DNA of 5,659 nucleotides. It comes from Pseudomonadota bacterium. Its GTDB lineage: Bacteria; Pseudomonadota; Gammaproteobacteria; Enterobacterales; Succinivibrionaceae. The stretch covers positions 1 to 5,659 of the forward strand of contig JAEWPL010000013.1 in the NCBI GenBank assembly GCA_023460615.1, in the 5' to 3' direction. The position numbers and the translations under genes are program-made. Positions within the stretch are counted from its first letter, which is position 1; every line of letters begins with the position of its first letter. The notes beneath the pieces are model-generated. The model was not told the DNA's origin and did not search any database. It was given only the letters and a program-made list of their open reading frames with translations. Below, one piece after another: positions 5,588-5,659 of the stretch.

Positions 5588-5659
5588 TGGTGCTGGCAGA
5601 AGGGCTTGAACCCACGACCCCCTGTTTACAAAACAGGTGCTCTACCAACTGAGCTATGC
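5588..5659 (-). tRNA. tRNA-Thr (anticodon UGU), partial at the window edge
   Basis: The minus strand carries a tRNA from position 5 to the encoded CCA (5590-5588); the first four bases lie beyond the window, for an expected total of 76. The visible 5' end GCA pairs with the start of TGCCAGC, which closes the acceptor stem. The D arm is GCTC/GAGC. The anticodon stem CCTGT/ACAGG encloses loop TTTGTAA, so the anticodon is UGU, reading ACA (threonine). The variable loop is 5 bases and the T loop is TTCAAGC. Base 71 is G, as expected for the C2-G71 pair of threonine tRNAs. The T stem GTGGG/CCTTC holds a U-U mismatch at 50-64 and a G-U at 51-63. No clear terminator follows the CCA. Confidence 0.93.

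Overview
This is an AT-rich window (roughly one third G+C by eye). It carries core genes for the inner part of lipopolysaccharide (LPS), flanked by housekeeping genes: WaaF (C-terminal part only), WaaA, KdkA, an OpsX-type heptosyltransferase, CoaD and MutM, plus a tRNA-Thr. The organism is clearly Gram-negative, since it makes Kdo and heptose. The waaA/kdkA/opsX/coaD/mutM grouping and the Kdo-kinase plus OpsX pair point to a gammaproteobacterium of the Pasteurellales, Vibrionales, Alteromonadales or Aeromonadales type. The low G+C would suit an AT-rich, host-associated lineage such as a Succinivibrionaceae-like or Pasteurellales-like one, but I cannot fix the taxon from the sequence.

Layout: 1-468 (+) is the end of waaF, followed after 2 bases by waaA (471-1748, +). 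A leftward pair follows: kdkA (3054-2314, -), then a flavodoxin-fold quinone reductase with a GTG start (2289-1741, -). The reductase overlaps the 3' end of waaA by 8 bases, tail to tail. A 106-base divergent promoter region (3055-3160) separates kdkA from opsX (3161-4213, +), which is followed after 5 bases by coaD (4219-4689, +). mutM (5510-4692, -) converges on coaD with only 2 bases between the stops. A tRNA-Thr(UGU) on the minus strand runs off the right edge (5588-5659), lacking its first four bases. There is no gene-free stretch longer than about 110 bases.

How the genes fit together: WaaA puts Kdo on the lipid A precursor, KdkA phosphorylates that Kdo, OpsX adds the first heptose and WaaF the second. 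By analogy with Haemophilus influenzae, KdkA plus an OpsX-type enzyme predicts a single 4-phosphorylated Kdo in the core rather than the Kdo disaccharide of E. coli. CoaD (coenzyme A synthesis) and MutM (DNA repair) are frequent neighbours of waaA in gammaproteobacteria and have no obvious role in LPS.

I see no mobile element, CRISPR array, phage gene or toxin-antitoxin pair, and no wholly new system. The points most worth a second look are: a dyad between the two divergent promoters; probable terminators embedded inside the opposing convergent genes; a Tyr in place of a pocket Asn in CoaD; the missing Shine-Dalgarno sequences before several genes; and the flavoprotein tucked behind kdkA.
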